Positions 1 through 8,989 of a stretch of 64,000 bases of DNA are shown here, one piece after another. The notes under the pieces were generated by a model. The model was not told the DNA's origin, searched no databases, and saw only the letters and a list, made by a program, of their open reading frames with translations. The stretch's first letter is position 1; each line of letters starts with the position of its first letter. Made by a program: the position numbers and the translations under genes. Location of the stretch: assembly GCF_003641185.1 (NCBI RefSeq), contig NZ_CP032757.1, forward strand, positions 682,001 to 746,000, written 5' to 3'. This stretch comes from Lactiplantibacillus pentosus. GTDB taxonomy: Bacteria; Bacillota; Bacilli; Lactobacillales; Lactobacillaceae.

Positions 1-57
1 CAGGTCCTGGGCAGAATCTTTAAGGGCAAAAATAACAAGGACAAGTATCTGAAGTAG
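1..57 (+). CDS. C-terminal end of an unidentified protein (partial)
   Basis: Frame 1 is open from the first base to a TAG at 55-57 and ends in a lysine-rich tail (GKNNKDKYLK). A rho-independent terminator follows about 55 bases later, which supports a real gene end here. Only 18 residues are visible, so no function can be assigned. It lies next to a LevR-type regulator and an incomplete mannose-class PTS, so a PTS membrane subunit is conceivable, but nothing in the residues proves it. Confidence 0.4.
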   Translation, partial: QVLGRIFKGKNNKDKYLK

Positions 58-346
58 CTGCATGATACGGGTGGCAGCGCCTGCTATCGTGATTAATTGG
101 ACTACTATCACACGAGCTTACGTGCCGTTAGTCGTTGGACTGACCGTCGCGTGAGCTCGTTTTGTAATCCTGTGAAATAGGACGACAGTGTGGTATAGGG
201 GGGGCTAATCGGCAACTTGCCTGGACGGGCCTTTTGGGGAAATACCCCACTGGCCTTTAAAAAGTCGATTATCAGCTAACTATGGTAGAATGTAGTGTGT
301 TATAGTGTATCAAATCGAACAAAATAGTTGAGCCTGGTAAAAAGGA
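58..346. other. intergenic region upstream of the regulator
   Basis: Apart from the terminator at 112-165, it holds a second imperfect hairpin at about 234-265 (GGGG/CCCC core) and a possible extended -10 (TATGGTAGAAT, 281-291) for the downstream regulator. The -35 is weak. No gene is seen. Confidence 0.4.
112..165 (+). terminator. rho-independent terminator
   Basis: ACGAGCTTACG pairs with the segment at about 149-160 (GCGTGAGCTCGT), with a second smaller stem in the loop, followed by TTTTG. It would end transcription of the gene that stops at 57. Confidence 0.6.
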
Positions 347-355
347 GTGGCGATT

Positions 356-3208
356 TTGACCAGAAAATCCAAAATATACGAATACGTCCGCGAGCACAGT
401 GATTCGCACGGGCTAACAACGGAAATGGTTGCGACCGCGTTAATGATAGCGCGTTCAAACGTTAGTAAAGAATTGAATACACTCGTGCGCGAAGGCCAAC
501 TCCATAAGTTAGCTGGCCGGCCAGTCCATTATGTGCCGGCCACGGATGAATTGGCAACTGCGCCAACCACTGTTAGTGACGTAGCGAATGCCACGATGGC
601 GAAGCGAATGCCGAATACCGGAACGACGACCACGGCACCTAAGTCAGCTGCCACCGATATTTTTGAAAATATGATTGGGTCGCACGAAAGCCTAGCTAAT
701 CAGGTCGAACAGGCCAAGGCGGCAATTCTGTACCCACCGCGGGGCTTGAATACGTTGATTATTGGGCCGACTGGTTCGGGGAAGACTTACTTTGCAAACG
801 CCATGTATCGTTTCGCAGAGAACCAACAAGTGCTGACCAATCCACAAGGACTGATTACGTTCAACTGTGCGGACTACGCCCATAACCCTGAATTATTGAT
901 GTCGCACTTATTTGGTTACGTCAAAGGGTCGTTTACGGGTGCTAACGAAGATAAGGATGGGCTGATTCAGGAAGCAGACGGCGGCATGCTGTTCTTGGAT
1001 GAAGTGCACCGGTTGCCACCAGAAGGGCAAGAAATGATTTTCTACTTCATGGATCATGGCACCTATTCGCGGCTGGGCGAGACGGCCAAGAGTCACCATG
1101 CCAATGTGCGCCTCGTCTGTGCGACGACCGAAGACCCCGAGAGTACCTTGTTACAGACCTTTGTGCGGCGGATTCCGATTACGATTCAACTTCCGGCCTT
1201 CAATCACCGTTCGGCGAAGGAACGTTTGGAATTGCTGAAAGCGTTATTATCATTGGAAGCCAATCGAATCAATAAACAGATTCGATTAACGGAAGACGTC
1301 GTCCAGGCCTTGTTAGGGTCGGTCACGTTTGGGAACGTCGGCCAGTTGAAGTCTAATATCCAATTGGTCTGTGCGCAAGGCTTCGTTAATAGCATCGAGA
1401 ATGACAGTGAAATCACGATTACCATGGATGACTTACCACAAAACATTCGGAGTGGTCTGATGACGGTGGCGTCGAATCGGCATGAATTAGGGGCGATCTC
1501 AGAGTTACTCGATCCAGTTCTGATCGTTAAACCCAACGATGGCCCGACACCATTACGGAATAAAAATGATAATTATGAGTTACCTTATAATTTATACGAA
1601 ATTATTGGGGATAAGGCGTCCTTGCTTCGCCGTGAAGGGCTGGATAAGGAGCACATCAACCGCTTCATTACGACGGACATTAACTTGCATTTGAAGTCGT
1701 TTTATAAGCAGAATCAACTAGAAGTGTCACCGGAGAACAAACTCGCTGAAATCGTCGATCAAGACGTTATCGATTTCACGAAGACGGCCCAGATGACGAT
1801 TCAGGACATGCTCGGTTATAATTTCAAAGATAACTTTATTTATGCGGTCAGTTTGCACGTCAGCTCGTTTATCAAACGCATTCAGGCCGGTAAACCGATG
1901 CGGCAAATGAGCTCGGATATGTTAGCGATGGTGCGCGAATATCCGGCTGAAATCAAAGCGGCTGAAACACTCAAAAAAGGCTTGGAGGAACGTTATCATC
2001 TACCAATTCCACAGTCCGAAGTGTATTACCTCGCCATTTTATTGATTTCCTTGAAATCGATGCAGCTCAATGGCAAGGTTGGTGTGCTAGTAGCAGCCCA
2101 TGGCATGAGTACCGCCTCTTCCATGGCGCAAGTCGTCGGTCAGCTCCTGGATGACTACGATATTCAAGCATTCGATATGCCGCTCGATATGGATCCCAGC
2201 GTGGCGTACGACCATGTCAAACGGCGCATTGAAAAGATGGATTCGGGCAAGGGTGTGTTGTTACTCGTTGACATGGGGTCGCTGACGACTTTTGGTGAAC
2301 GGATTCAACAGGAGACGGGTATTGCCACGCGCACGATTGACATGGTGACCACACCGGTCGTATTGGAAGCTGTTCGTAAGGCCAGCCTGGTCGACAGCGA
2401 TTTGGACTCGATGTATCAAGAACTGGTTGGCTTTAAGGGTTATTCGCGGATTTCTCGTAACTTGCCAACTGATGACCAGAAAGCGACCGTTAAGCCAGCG
2501 TTAGCGACGGATAAGACCCCGCAGCGCGCAATTATTGCGATTTGCGCAACTGGAGTGGGAACCGCTGAACGTATCAAGACGATTCTGGACAGTTTGTTAG
2601 CCCAGAACTTCATCGAAGGCATTACGGTCTTTCCGATTTCAGTTGTTGAAATGAAGACTCGTATCCAGCAAATCAGTCAGAATTACCAGATTATTGCGGC
2701 AACTGGGATTACCAAGCCGGAGCTCGATGTGCCGTTTATCTCCTTGGAAGAACTATTGCAGGGTGGTGGCGAGAAATTTATCGATCAACTAGCAACTGGG
2801 ATGGATTCGCCACAGACGATGGCCGAGGAAGCCCAACAGTTGACACCAGAGCTCTGCGAACGGTATTTGGGCGACTACTTCACGTTCCTCAACCCCAAGA
2901 AGCTGACCGGGATTTTATGGGCGTATAGCGAAGTGATTGCCACCCATCTGGATGGTGAGATGAGCAACGCCTTTCGTATCGACCTCATCATGCATCTGGC
3001 CGGGGCCCTAGAGCGGACGGCCATCAAGGATGAGATTTCAGCCCCGACTGAAGAAATGCCCGATATTATGGCTTCCAAGTGGTATCCGATTATTCAAACG
3101 GCTAACCAGCAACTGACCGACCAACTTCAGCTGACCTTCTCAGCGGCGGAAAATTATTATATTGTGCAATTATTAGAGAGCCATCAAGCGCAAGTCCTGG
3201 CCAGTTGA
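356..3208 (+). CDS. levR: LevR-type sigma-54-dependent transcriptional activator with PTS regulation domains
   Basis: About 950 residues, the usual length of LevR/ManR. The order is an N-terminal helix-turn-helix, a sigma-54 AAA+ domain (Walker A GPTGSGKT near residue 137, the sigma-54 contact loop GSFTGA, Walker B ending FLDEVHRL), a first PRD near 440-550, an EIIA-man-like domain with AAHGMSTASS, an EIIB-like domain with ICATGVGTAE, and a C-terminal second PRD. Family members activate sigma-54 promoters of mannose/fructose-class PTS operons and are tuned by phosphorylation from HPr and EIIB. I prefer TTG at 356 because AAAGGAG (341-347) is well spaced for it; GTG 347 overlaps that site. A sigma-54 promoter follows ten bases after the stop, so its target is probably the adjacent PTS genes. 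Confidence 0.9.
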   Translation: MTRKSKIYEYVREHSDSHGLTTEMVATALMIARSNVSKELNTLVREGQLHKLAGRPVHYVPATDELATAPTTVSDVANATMAKRMPNTGTTTTAPKSAATDIFENMIGSHESLANQVEQAKAAILYPPRGLNTLIIGPTGSGKTYFANAMYRFAENQQVLTNPQGLITFNCADYAHNPELLMSHLFGYVKGSFTGANEDKDGLIQEADGGMLFLDEVHRLPPEGQEMIFYFMDHGTYSRLGETAKSHHANVRLVCATTEDPESTLLQTFVRRIPITIQLPAFNHRSAKERLELLKALLSLEANRINKQIRLTEDVVQALLGSVTFGNVGQLKSNIQLVCAQGFVNSIENDSEITITMDDLPQNIRSGLMTVASNRHELGAISELLDPVLIVKPNDGPTPLRNKNDNYELPYNLYEIIGDKASLLRREGLDKEHINRFITTDINLHLKSFYKQNQLEVSPENKLAEIVDQDVIDFTKTAQMTIQDMLGYNFKDNFIYAVSLHVSSFIKRIQAGKPMRQMSSDMLAMVREYPAEIKAAETLKKGLEERYHLPIPQSEVYYLAILLISLKSMQLNGKVGVLVAAHGMSTASSMAQVVGQLLDDYDIQAFDMPLDMDPSVAYDHVKRRIEKMDSGKGVLLLVDMGSLTTFGERIQQETGIATRTIDMVTTPVVLEAVRKASLVDSDLDSMYQELVGFKGYSRISRNLPTDDQKATVKPALATDKTPQRAIIAICATGVGTAERIKTILDSLLAQNFIEGITVFPISVVEMKTRIQQISQNYQIIAATGITKPELDVPFISLEELLQGGGEKFIDQLATGMDSPQTMAEEAQQLTPELCERYLGDYFTFLNPKKLTGILWAYSEVIATHLDGEMSNAFRIDLIMHLAGALERTAIKDEISAPTEEMPDIMASKWYPIIQTANQQLTDQLQLTFSAAENYYIVQLLESHQAQVLAS

Positions 3209-3217
3209 TACACTAAC

Positions 3218-3235
3218 TTGGCATGGTTCTTGCAT
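3218..3235 (+). promoter_or_regulatory. sigma-54 (-24/-12) promoter
   Basis: TTGGCATGGTTCTTGCAT matches the RpoN consensus TTGGCACG-N4-TTGCA, with GG at 3220-3221 and GC at 3232-3233 exactly ten bases apart. It sits between the LevR-type activator and the PTS IIA gene, 44 bases before the IIA start, the arrangement expected for LevR control. Confidence 0.88.
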
Positions 3236-3278
3236 GTATCTTAATGAGTATTAGTTATAGACTGAGGAGGGAACACCG

Positions 3279-3698
3279 ATGTTAGCATTTGTTGTTGTGA
3301 GTCATGGCAGCTTTGCCCGGGGGATCGTAGACTCATCATACATGATATTTGGCAAGCAGGATAAGGTCCAGACGGTCACGTTTCAATTAGACGAAGAACC
3401 CGGCGTCCTGACTGAAAAACTGATGGCGGCGGTCGACCGGTTTGATGCCGACGACCAAGTCCTGTTCATGGTCGACTTATGGGGTGGGTCCCCATTCAAC
3501 GCGGCGAGTCGTATTGTCGCTGAACATACCGACCGAATGGGACTTGTCACCGGCCTGAATCTGCCGATGTTGATTGAAGCCTATACGGTTAGAGACAAAC
3601 CAATCGACGACGTTATCGCCCACCTGGAAGAGACGGGTAAGATTGGTATCAAACACTTGAACTTATTAAAAGAAGACGAGGAAGATGAGCCACTATGA
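3279..3698 (+). CDS. PTS mannose/fructose/sorbose family EIIA component
   Basis: This 139-residue cytoplasmic protein accepts phosphate from HPr on the conserved histidine (His9, in VVVSHGSFARG) and passes it to the IIB partner. The motif DLWGGSPFNAA and the length fit a stand-alone EIIA-man domain. GGAGG lies 8 bases before the ATG. It is the first gene after the sigma-54 promoter and overlaps the IIB gene by 4 bases. The sugar is not readable from the sequence. Confidence 0.9.
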   Translation: MLAFVVVSHGSFARGIVDSSYMIFGKQDKVQTVTFQLDEEPGVLTEKLMAAVDRFDADDQVLFMVDLWGGSPFNAASRIVAEHTDRMGLVTGLNLPMLIEAYTVRDKPIDDVIAHLEETGKIGIKHLNLLKEDEEDEPL

Positions 3699-4228
3699 CG
3701 ATGGATATTCGCTTGGCGCGGATCGATAGTCGGCTCTTGCACGGGCAGGTCGCCACGGTCTGGACCAAAAGTGTCAGTCCTAACCGGATTCTAGTCGTGT
3801 CTGATGAGGTCGCCCGGGATGCACTGCGCAAGATTTTAATCGTTCAAGCGGCGCCACCGGGTGTCAAAGCGAATGTGATTACGGTCGACAAGATGATCGA
3901 GATTTATCATGATTCCCTGTTCGACAATGTCAAACCACTGATTCTGACGGATACGCCGCAAAACATGGCGCGCCTCGTTGCCGGCGGGCTGGACTTTAGC
4001 CAGACGGGTGTCGACATTGGCAGCCTCGCTTTTTCAACCGGAATGGTAATGGTCACCAATGCGGTCGCCGTCGGTCAGGCTGAAGCTGATGCCTTGTATG
4101 TGTTGGCCGCGGCCGGATTAAAAGTCTACGCCCAGAAGGTGCCGACGGACAAACAGGTTGATTTGATGCCCTTGCTGGCTAAAAATGGCTTTGCGGCACC
4201 CGGCCAACCGGAAACGGAATTGAAATAG
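3695..4228 (+). CDS. PTS mannose/fructose/sorbose family EIIB component
   Basis: This 177-residue protein has the EIIB-man/sor signature RIDSRLLHGQVATVW with the phosphorylated histidine at residue 16. It overlaps IIA through ATGA, so the two are translationally coupled. A terminator follows 40 bases after the stop and no IIC or IID membrane subunit lies downstream, which is unusual since the four subunits are normally encoded together. It may serve a permease encoded elsewhere, act only in signalling to the LevR-type protein, or be what remains of a full operon. Confidence 0.9.
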   Translation: MTMDIRLARIDSRLLHGQVATVWTKSVSPNRILVVSDEVARDALRKILIVQAAPPGVKANVITVDKMIEIYHDSLFDNVKPLILTDTPQNMARLVAGGLDFSQTGVDIGSLAFSTGMVMVTNAVAVGQAEADALYVLAAAGLKVYAQKVPTDKQVDLMPLLAKNGFAAPGQPETELK

Positions 4229-4269
4229 CCGATTCGCCAATTAAACGATTCGATATGAGACGCGATTTG

Positions 4270-4320
4270 AGATAGTTACGTAAGAAGTCACAACCAATTC
4301 TTACGATAACTATCTTATTT
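4270..4320 (+). terminator. rho-independent terminator after the PTS genes
   Basis: AGATAGTTACGTAAGAA (4270-4286) pairs with TTCTTACG plus TAACTATCT (4298-4315), followed by TATTTT. This closes the IIA-IIB transcript before fabH. Confidence 0.85.
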
Positions 4321-4405
4321 TCGTTTAAGCGGCAGTGGACAAGTGAGAAGCGGCCCCAAATCAGCGCCGGTTTCTAAGGATTTACCAAAAATCCGGCTGG
4401 AAACT

Positions 4406-4433
4406 TTGACCGGCACGGTTTTATTGATAAAAT
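4406..4433 (+). promoter_or_regulatory. sigma-A promoter for the fabH-acc operon
   Basis: TTGACC (4406-4411), a 16-base spacer and TAAAAT (4428-4433), 38 bases before the fabH start. No FapR- or FabT-like palindrome was convincing. Confidence 0.55.
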
Positions 4434-4470
4434 TAAACTAATTGAAACGGAAAGTAGCGGGGGTTTAAAA

Positions 4471-5442
4471 ATGCCAACTTATACAAAATTAACCGCCATG
4501 GGACAGTATGTTCCGGCACGCGTCGTTGACAATGACGAATTAGCGACGATCATGGATACGAGCGACGAGTGGATTCAAGCCCATACAGGAATCAAGACCC
4601 GGCACTATGCCATGAATGATGAGAATACCTCAGATCTAGCCACCCAGGTCGCCCAGCAGTTGCTGCAAAAGAGTGGCGTGGCAGCCAGTGCCATCGACTT
4701 GATTTTAGTGACGACGATTACGCCGGACGCGTTGACACCAGCCACCGCTTGTTTAGTGCAGGCGAATATTGGCGCCAGCAATGCCTTTGCCTTCGACCTT
4801 AGTGCCGCTTGTGCAGGGTTTACCTTTGGCTTAGCAACGGCGGATAAATTCATTCGTAGTGGCCAGTATCAGAACGTGATGGTCATTAGTGCGGAAGTCA
4901 ATTCCAAGATGATGGACTTTCAAGACCGGACCGCGGCCGTCTTTTTCGGCGATGGCGCGGGTGGCGCGTTGTTGCAAGCAACGACGGATCCTGCAGAAAA
5001 CAGTATTTTAGCTGAAAAGTTACAATCACAAGGTAACGCTGAAGTGATTCATTCGGGCCGCGTGCAGCCCATCACGAAAGTTGCAGCGGACAATTATCCG
5101 AAGACGGACGCGTTCTACCAAGCTGGGCGCGACGTCTTTCAATTTGCGACCACGGTCGTCCCCGAACAGATGCGTGGTGTGATTGCGGAGGCTAAGCTGA
5201 CAACTGACGACTTGCAATACGTCATTTGTCACCAGGCCAACTTGCGAATCATTGAAAAAATCGCGGCCAACTTAGCGTTACCAATGGCGAAATTTCCGCA
5301 TAACGTTGAACAGTTAGGCAACACCTCCTCAGCTGGTGTCGCGATGGCGTTAGCGAGTGTATTCGATACCTTAACTGGACCAACGTTACTCACGGCCTTT
5401 GGTGGCGGGTTAGCCTATGGGTCCGTATTGATTAAGAAGTAG
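4471..5442 (+). CDS. fabH: beta-ketoacyl-ACP synthase III
   Basis: It condenses acetyl-CoA with malonyl-ACP to start type II fatty acid synthesis. The 323 residues carry the thiolase-fold triad: Cys114 in SAACAGF, His254 in ICHQANLRI, Asn284 in QLGNTSSAGV. It is the first gene of a compact operon with all four acetyl-CoA carboxylase subunits (16 bases to accB), so the operon makes malonyl-CoA and uses it for priming. In this genus a full fab cluster with its own fabH normally lies elsewhere, so this is probably a second copy. That point is family knowledge, not visible in the window. Confidence 0.93.
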   Translation: MPTYTKLTAMGQYVPARVVDNDELATIMDTSDEWIQAHTGIKTRHYAMNDENTSDLATQVAQQLLQKSGVAASAIDLILVTTITPDALTPATACLVQANIGASNAFAFDLSAACAGFTFGLATADKFIRSGQYQNVMVISAEVNSKMMDFQDRTAAVFFGDGAGGALLQATTDPAENSILAEKLQSQGNAEVIHSGRVQPITKVAADNYPKTDAFYQAGRDVFQFATTVVPEQMRGVIAEAKLTTDDLQYVICHQANLRIIEKIAANLALPMAKFPHNVEQLGNTSSAGVAMALASVFDTLTGPTLLTAFGGGLAYGSVLIKK

Positions 5443-5457
5443 ACGAGGGGTGCAAAA

Positions 5458-5934
5458 ATGGAATTAAAAGATTTAGACCGATTAGTCGAGAAGTATGCGC
5501 GGCAAGGCTATCAACAAATTCGGGTCAAAGCCGGCGACTTGGAGATTGCCGTCACCAAACCGAGTGTCACTGCACCAGTGAACGCGGCAGCGTCGACAAA
5601 CACAGTGACAAATCCGTCCGCTGACAATCAAGCGGCAACCATCACGAGCGAATCTGCCATCACTGAATCTACAACGACTGAAGCTGCAATCGGCGCTACT
5701 GACACGGCGAACGTCACGATCCCAAGTCCAATGGTGGGCGTCGTCCACTTAGCCCCGGACTTACAAGTTGGGCAGTCAGTGACGGCTGGTCAAGAATTGG
5801 GCCAAATCGAAAGCATGAAGTTGTTTAACCCCCTCGTGAGTCCGGCTGACGGCACGCTCACGGCGGTACTGATTGCGGATAACGCGACCGTCGAATATGA
5901 ACAACCCTTATTTACAATGCGAAAGGATCGGTAG
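5458..5934 (+). CDS. accB: acetyl-CoA carboxylase biotin carboxyl carrier protein
   Basis: This 158-residue protein carries the biotin that shuttles CO2 from AccC to AccA/AccD. The biotinyl motif ESMKL has the modified lysine at residue 121. The N-terminal helix (about 1-35) is joined by a long Ala/Thr/Ser-rich linker (35-85) to the biotinyl beta-barrel. Start ATG 5458 follows ACGAGGGGTG. The stop is two bases from accC. Confidence 0.93.
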   Translation: MELKDLDRLVEKYARQGYQQIRVKAGDLEIAVTKPSVTAPVNAAASTNTVTNPSADNQAATITSESAITESTTTEAAIGATDTANVTIPSPMVGVVHLAPDLQVGQSVTAGQELGQIESMKLFNPLVSPADGTLTAVLIADNATVEYEQPLFTMRKDR

Positions 5935-5936
5935 TT

Positions 5937-7259
5937 ATGTTTCGCAAGCTGTTAATCGCGAATCGGGGCGAAATCGCCGTCCGGATTATCAAGGCCTGTC
6001 GACAATTGAATATTCAAACGGTGGCGGTGTGCTCAACCGCTGACCGCCACGCGGGCTATACGCGATTGGCGGATGAAGTGGTGTGCATCGGACCGGCTGC
6101 AGCGAGTGGGTCATATCTGAACGCCGAAGCTATTTTGATGGCCGCCATTAATACGCATGCGGATGCGATTCATCCGGGCTACGGGTTCTTAGCTGAAAAC
6201 GCCGATTTTGCCGCGATGTGTGCGGAATGCGGCATCGCTTGGATTGGCCCCCAGACTGAACAGATCAAGTTGATGGGGGACAAAGCCCAGGCGAAGGCCT
6301 TTGCCCGTCAACAGCAAGTTCCCGTACTGGCTGGTCAATCGATCCAAGGTCTGGATTGGCCCGAAATCAAACAAGCCGCGATTGCGATTGGGTTCCCACT
6401 AGTTCTCAAAGCGAGTTACGGCGGTGGCGGGAAGGGAATCCGCGTTCTTGCTGATGTTCATGAACTCCATCAACAATTGCGGGCTGCGCGCCAAGAAGCG
6501 GCAGCGTCCTTTTTAAACGATGCGATGTACTTGGAGCAGTTCCTGACAACCGCCCGCCACATTGAAGTGCAGGTGCTAGGAACCGGTCAGGACCTCTTTA
6601 TTTTGGGTGATCGGGATTGTAGTTTGCAACTGCATAAGCAAAAGGTCTTAGAGGAAAGCCCAGCTAGTATTTTGACGGCCGCGCAACGGCGGAATTTGTA
6701 CAAGTTATCGCGGCAATTGCTGGCGGGAACCCATTATCAGAGTTTAGGCACGATTGAATACTTATTCGCAGATGGCCAGTTTTACTTTATGGAAATGAAT
6801 ACCCGGCTACAAGTTGAGCACGGGGTGACGGAGCTGACCACCGGTATCGATATCGTTGCTGAACAAATCAAACAAGCGGCGGGGGTCGCCGTCACGTTTC
6901 CAGAACACGTTGGCCTGCAGCCGCAGTGTATTGCGATTGAAGCACGTTTGACAGCGACGTTACCAGTAACGCAGACAAAGATTGAAACGCTACAGTGGCC
7001 TGAAAATGTCCGTATCGATACGGATTATCATCAAGGTGACCACTTAGTCACGATGTACGACGGTCTAATCGCCAAAATCATGGTCACTGGGGCCGACCGT
7101 ATAACGGCTGTTCACAACTTGCAGCGGGCGTTGGCCGCAGTCAAGTTGCAGGGACCAACGACCAATCTGGACTTTCTACGACAGACTGTCGCGCGACCAG
7201 CGTACGTTAACGACCAATACACGATTCACAGCTTAGCGCGTTGGGAGGCGTCCAAATGA
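5937..7259 (+). CDS. accC: acetyl-CoA carboxylase biotin carboxylase subunit
   Basis: The ATP-grasp enzyme carboxylates biotin on AccB. It starts MFRKLLIANRGEIAVRII, has the glycine-rich ATP loop SYGGGGKGI, and MEMNTRLQVEHGVTE at the active site. At 440 residues it is close to the usual 445-455. GAAAGGA precedes the ATG. The stop TGA overlaps the accD start (ATGA). Confidence 0.94.
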   Translation: MFRKLLIANRGEIAVRIIKACRQLNIQTVAVCSTADRHAGYTRLADEVVCIGPAAASGSYLNAEAILMAAINTHADAIHPGYGFLAENADFAAMCAECGIAWIGPQTEQIKLMGDKAQAKAFARQQQVPVLAGQSIQGLDWPEIKQAAIAIGFPLVLKASYGGGGKGIRVLADVHELHQQLRAARQEAAASFLNDAMYLEQFLTTARHIEVQVLGTGQDLFILGDRDCSLQLHKQKVLEESPASILTAAQRRNLYKLSRQLLAGTHYQSLGTIEYLFADGQFYFMEMNTRLQVEHGVTELTTGIDIVAEQIKQAAGVAVTFPEHVGLQPQCIAIEARLTATLPVTQTKIETLQWPENVRIDTDYHQGDHLVTMYDGLIAKIMVTGADRITAVHNLQRALAAVKLQGPTTNLDFLRQTVARPAYVNDQYTIHSLARWEASK

Positions 7260-8059
7260 GTCATTATCCAAGTCCAGGTACGTGGTCGGCCTGTCCTAAT
7301 TGCGGCCGCCACGTCCATCAACGACAATGGGGCACGGATCAACAGTGTCCCTATTGTCACTATTGGCGACGATTGACGGCCACACAACGCATCCAACAAC
7401 TGACCGATGCTGAGACGTTTCAGCCGTTTGAAATGCCTGAGCGGACCGTTGATCGACTGGCGTTTCCAGACTATCTGGCTAAGTTGCAACGCGCTAAGCA
7501 GGAGACCGGTTTAAGTGAAGCAATCATCTGCGGCACTGCCCAAATTGCCCAACAATCCTGCGTCCTGGCAGTCATGGATAGTCATTTTATGATGGGAACG
7601 CTGAATACGGCGGTGACCCGTCGGCTGCTATATGCGAGTGAACAAGCGCGTGCTCGGCAGTTGCCATTGGTGATCGTCACCGCTTCTGGTGGTGCCCGCA
7701 TGCAAGAGGGGATTTATGCCTTAGTGGGCATGAACCTGATTTTAGCAGAGTTAGCCCGGCTGGCGCAGGACCAATTGCCATTGATCACCGTACTTACCGA
7801 CCCAACGATGGGCGGCGTCTCCGCGAGCTTTGCCTTTGAGGGCGACTTAGTGTTAGCTGAAGCGGGCGCCAAGATTGGTTTCGCCGGGGCGCGGGTCATT
7901 CAACAGACAACCCCTGGCGACTTACCCGCTGATTTTCAAACGGCGGACCAATTGCTAGAAAATGGGATGTTGGATGCCGTCGTTGAACGGTCGCGCCTCA
8001 AGGCTTATTTGGGCCAGGCATTAGCGAATTACGGGATTGGGGGACGAGCCGATGGATAA
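7256..8059 (+). CDS. accD: acetyl-CoA carboxylase carboxyltransferase subunit beta
   Basis: AccD with AccA moves the carboxyl group from biotin to acetyl-CoA. The N-terminus has the zinc ribbon CPNCGRH...CPYCHYW, followed by the crotonase-like core with SGGARMQEG and DPTMGGVSASFA. ATG 7256 is chosen because GGGAGG lies at 7243-7248 and it overlaps the accC stop by 4 bases; the upstream TTG 7241 precedes that site. It has 267 residues and overlaps accA by 8 bases. Confidence 0.93.
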   Translation: MSHYPSPGTWSACPNCGRHVHQRQWGTDQQCPYCHYWRRLTATQRIQQLTDAETFQPFEMPERTVDRLAFPDYLAKLQRAKQETGLSEAIICGTAQIAQQSCVLAVMDSHFMMGTLNTAVTRRLLYASEQARARQLPLVIVTASGGARMQEGIYALVGMNLILAELARLAQDQLPLITVLTDPTMGGVSASFAFEGDLVLAEAGAKIGFAGARVIQQTTPGDLPADFQTADQLLENGMLDAVVERSRLKAYLGQALANYGIGGRADG

Positions 8060-8825
8060 ACGATTACAGCGGTTACGCGCCGCTGACCGGGTAAGTGCCC
8101 CCATGGTCATTCAGGCACTACTACCGACGATGACGGTGCAGACTGGTGACCGAGTGCTCGGCCGTGACGCGGCGTTAACGGCGGGCTTCGGTCGAACGGC
8201 CACTGGTCAACAGCTTGCCGTCTTGGGCGTTGACCGGGGTGTCGATATTCAAAGTCGGCGTGAAAAAAACGGTGGCGCATTGACGGTGCCTGGTTACCGA
8301 ACTGCGCTGCGGGTCATCAAGCACGCCGCCAAGTTCGGCTGGCCGGTCGTCAGTCTGATCAACATGCCCGGCGCGGATGCGAGTCCAGAATCGGAACGTC
8401 ATGGTCAGAGCCAGGCGATTGCCGATATGATTGCCGCGATGGGCCAGTTGACCGTTCCTAATCTCGTCGTTTTCTTAGGCGAAGGGCATAGTGGTGGTGC
8501 GTTAGCTTTTGCCAACGCCAATCTCATCATCATGTTAGATGACGCGTTATTCAACGTCGCGTCACCGGAAGCCGTCACTGCGATTTTACACGGCCAACAA
8601 ACTGTCAGCGATGCCATTGACTTGTTGCCAATGACGGCGGATGCGTTGCAGGCGCGCGGGTTAGTCGACCAAATCATCGCGCACGACCAGGCTGACTTGA
8701 TTACTGTCATTAATCAAACGATTGAACGCCAGCTGGCACCTCTGAAATCCCTGACAGCTACTCAACTCGTTGCGCAACGTGAGCGTAAATTTAGGCAGTT
8801 CTTGGACAGTTGGCCGGTTAATTGA
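8052..8825 (+). CDS. accA: acetyl-CoA carboxylase carboxyltransferase subunit alpha
   Basis: The partner of AccD in the heterotetrameric carboxyltransferase. The 257-residue protein shows the carboxyltransferase alpha core with GEGHSGGALAFANA and NVASPEAVTAIL. ATG 8052 is preceded by GGGGGA and lies inside the accD end, so translation is coupled. It is the last gene of the operon, with a strong terminator about 70 bases on. Confidence 0.93.
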   Translation: MDKRLQRLRAADRVSAPMVIQALLPTMTVQTGDRVLGRDAALTAGFGRTATGQQLAVLGVDRGVDIQSRREKNGGALTVPGYRTALRVIKHAAKFGWPVVSLINMPGADASPESERHGQSQAIADMIAAMGQLTVPNLVVFLGEGHSGGALAFANANLIIMLDDALFNVASPEAVTAILHGQQTVSDAIDLLPMTADALQARGLVDQIIAHDQADLITVINQTIERQLAPLKSLTATQLVAQRERKFRQFLDSWPVN

Positions 8826-8891
8826 TGCTAGTCAAGCTGGTCGGATCGCGTGATATAGCGGATTTGGCGTCAATATAATAAGATAAATTGT

Positions 8892-8932
8892 AAAAAGTCA
8901 CCGATTAGCTAGTTGCTAGTCGGTGACTTTTT
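8892..8932 (+). terminator. rho-independent terminator of the fabH-acc operon
   Basis: AAAAAGTCACCGA pairs with TCGGTGACTTTTT around a 15-base loop. Confidence 0.9.
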
Positions 8933-8989
8933 AGGAGCCTGCAGGTAATCTTTAATCAGCACTGATGAAGATTTATGTCATCTAAACGC

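Noticed and set aside
347..355. GTG 347 as the start of the LevR-type gene
   Set aside because: It lies inside the ribosome binding site AAAGGAG; TTG 356 has correct spacing.
1056..1238. Small frames overlapping levR and other long genes in alternative frames
   Set aside because: They lie wholly inside well-supported genes and lack ribosome sites or recognisable domains.
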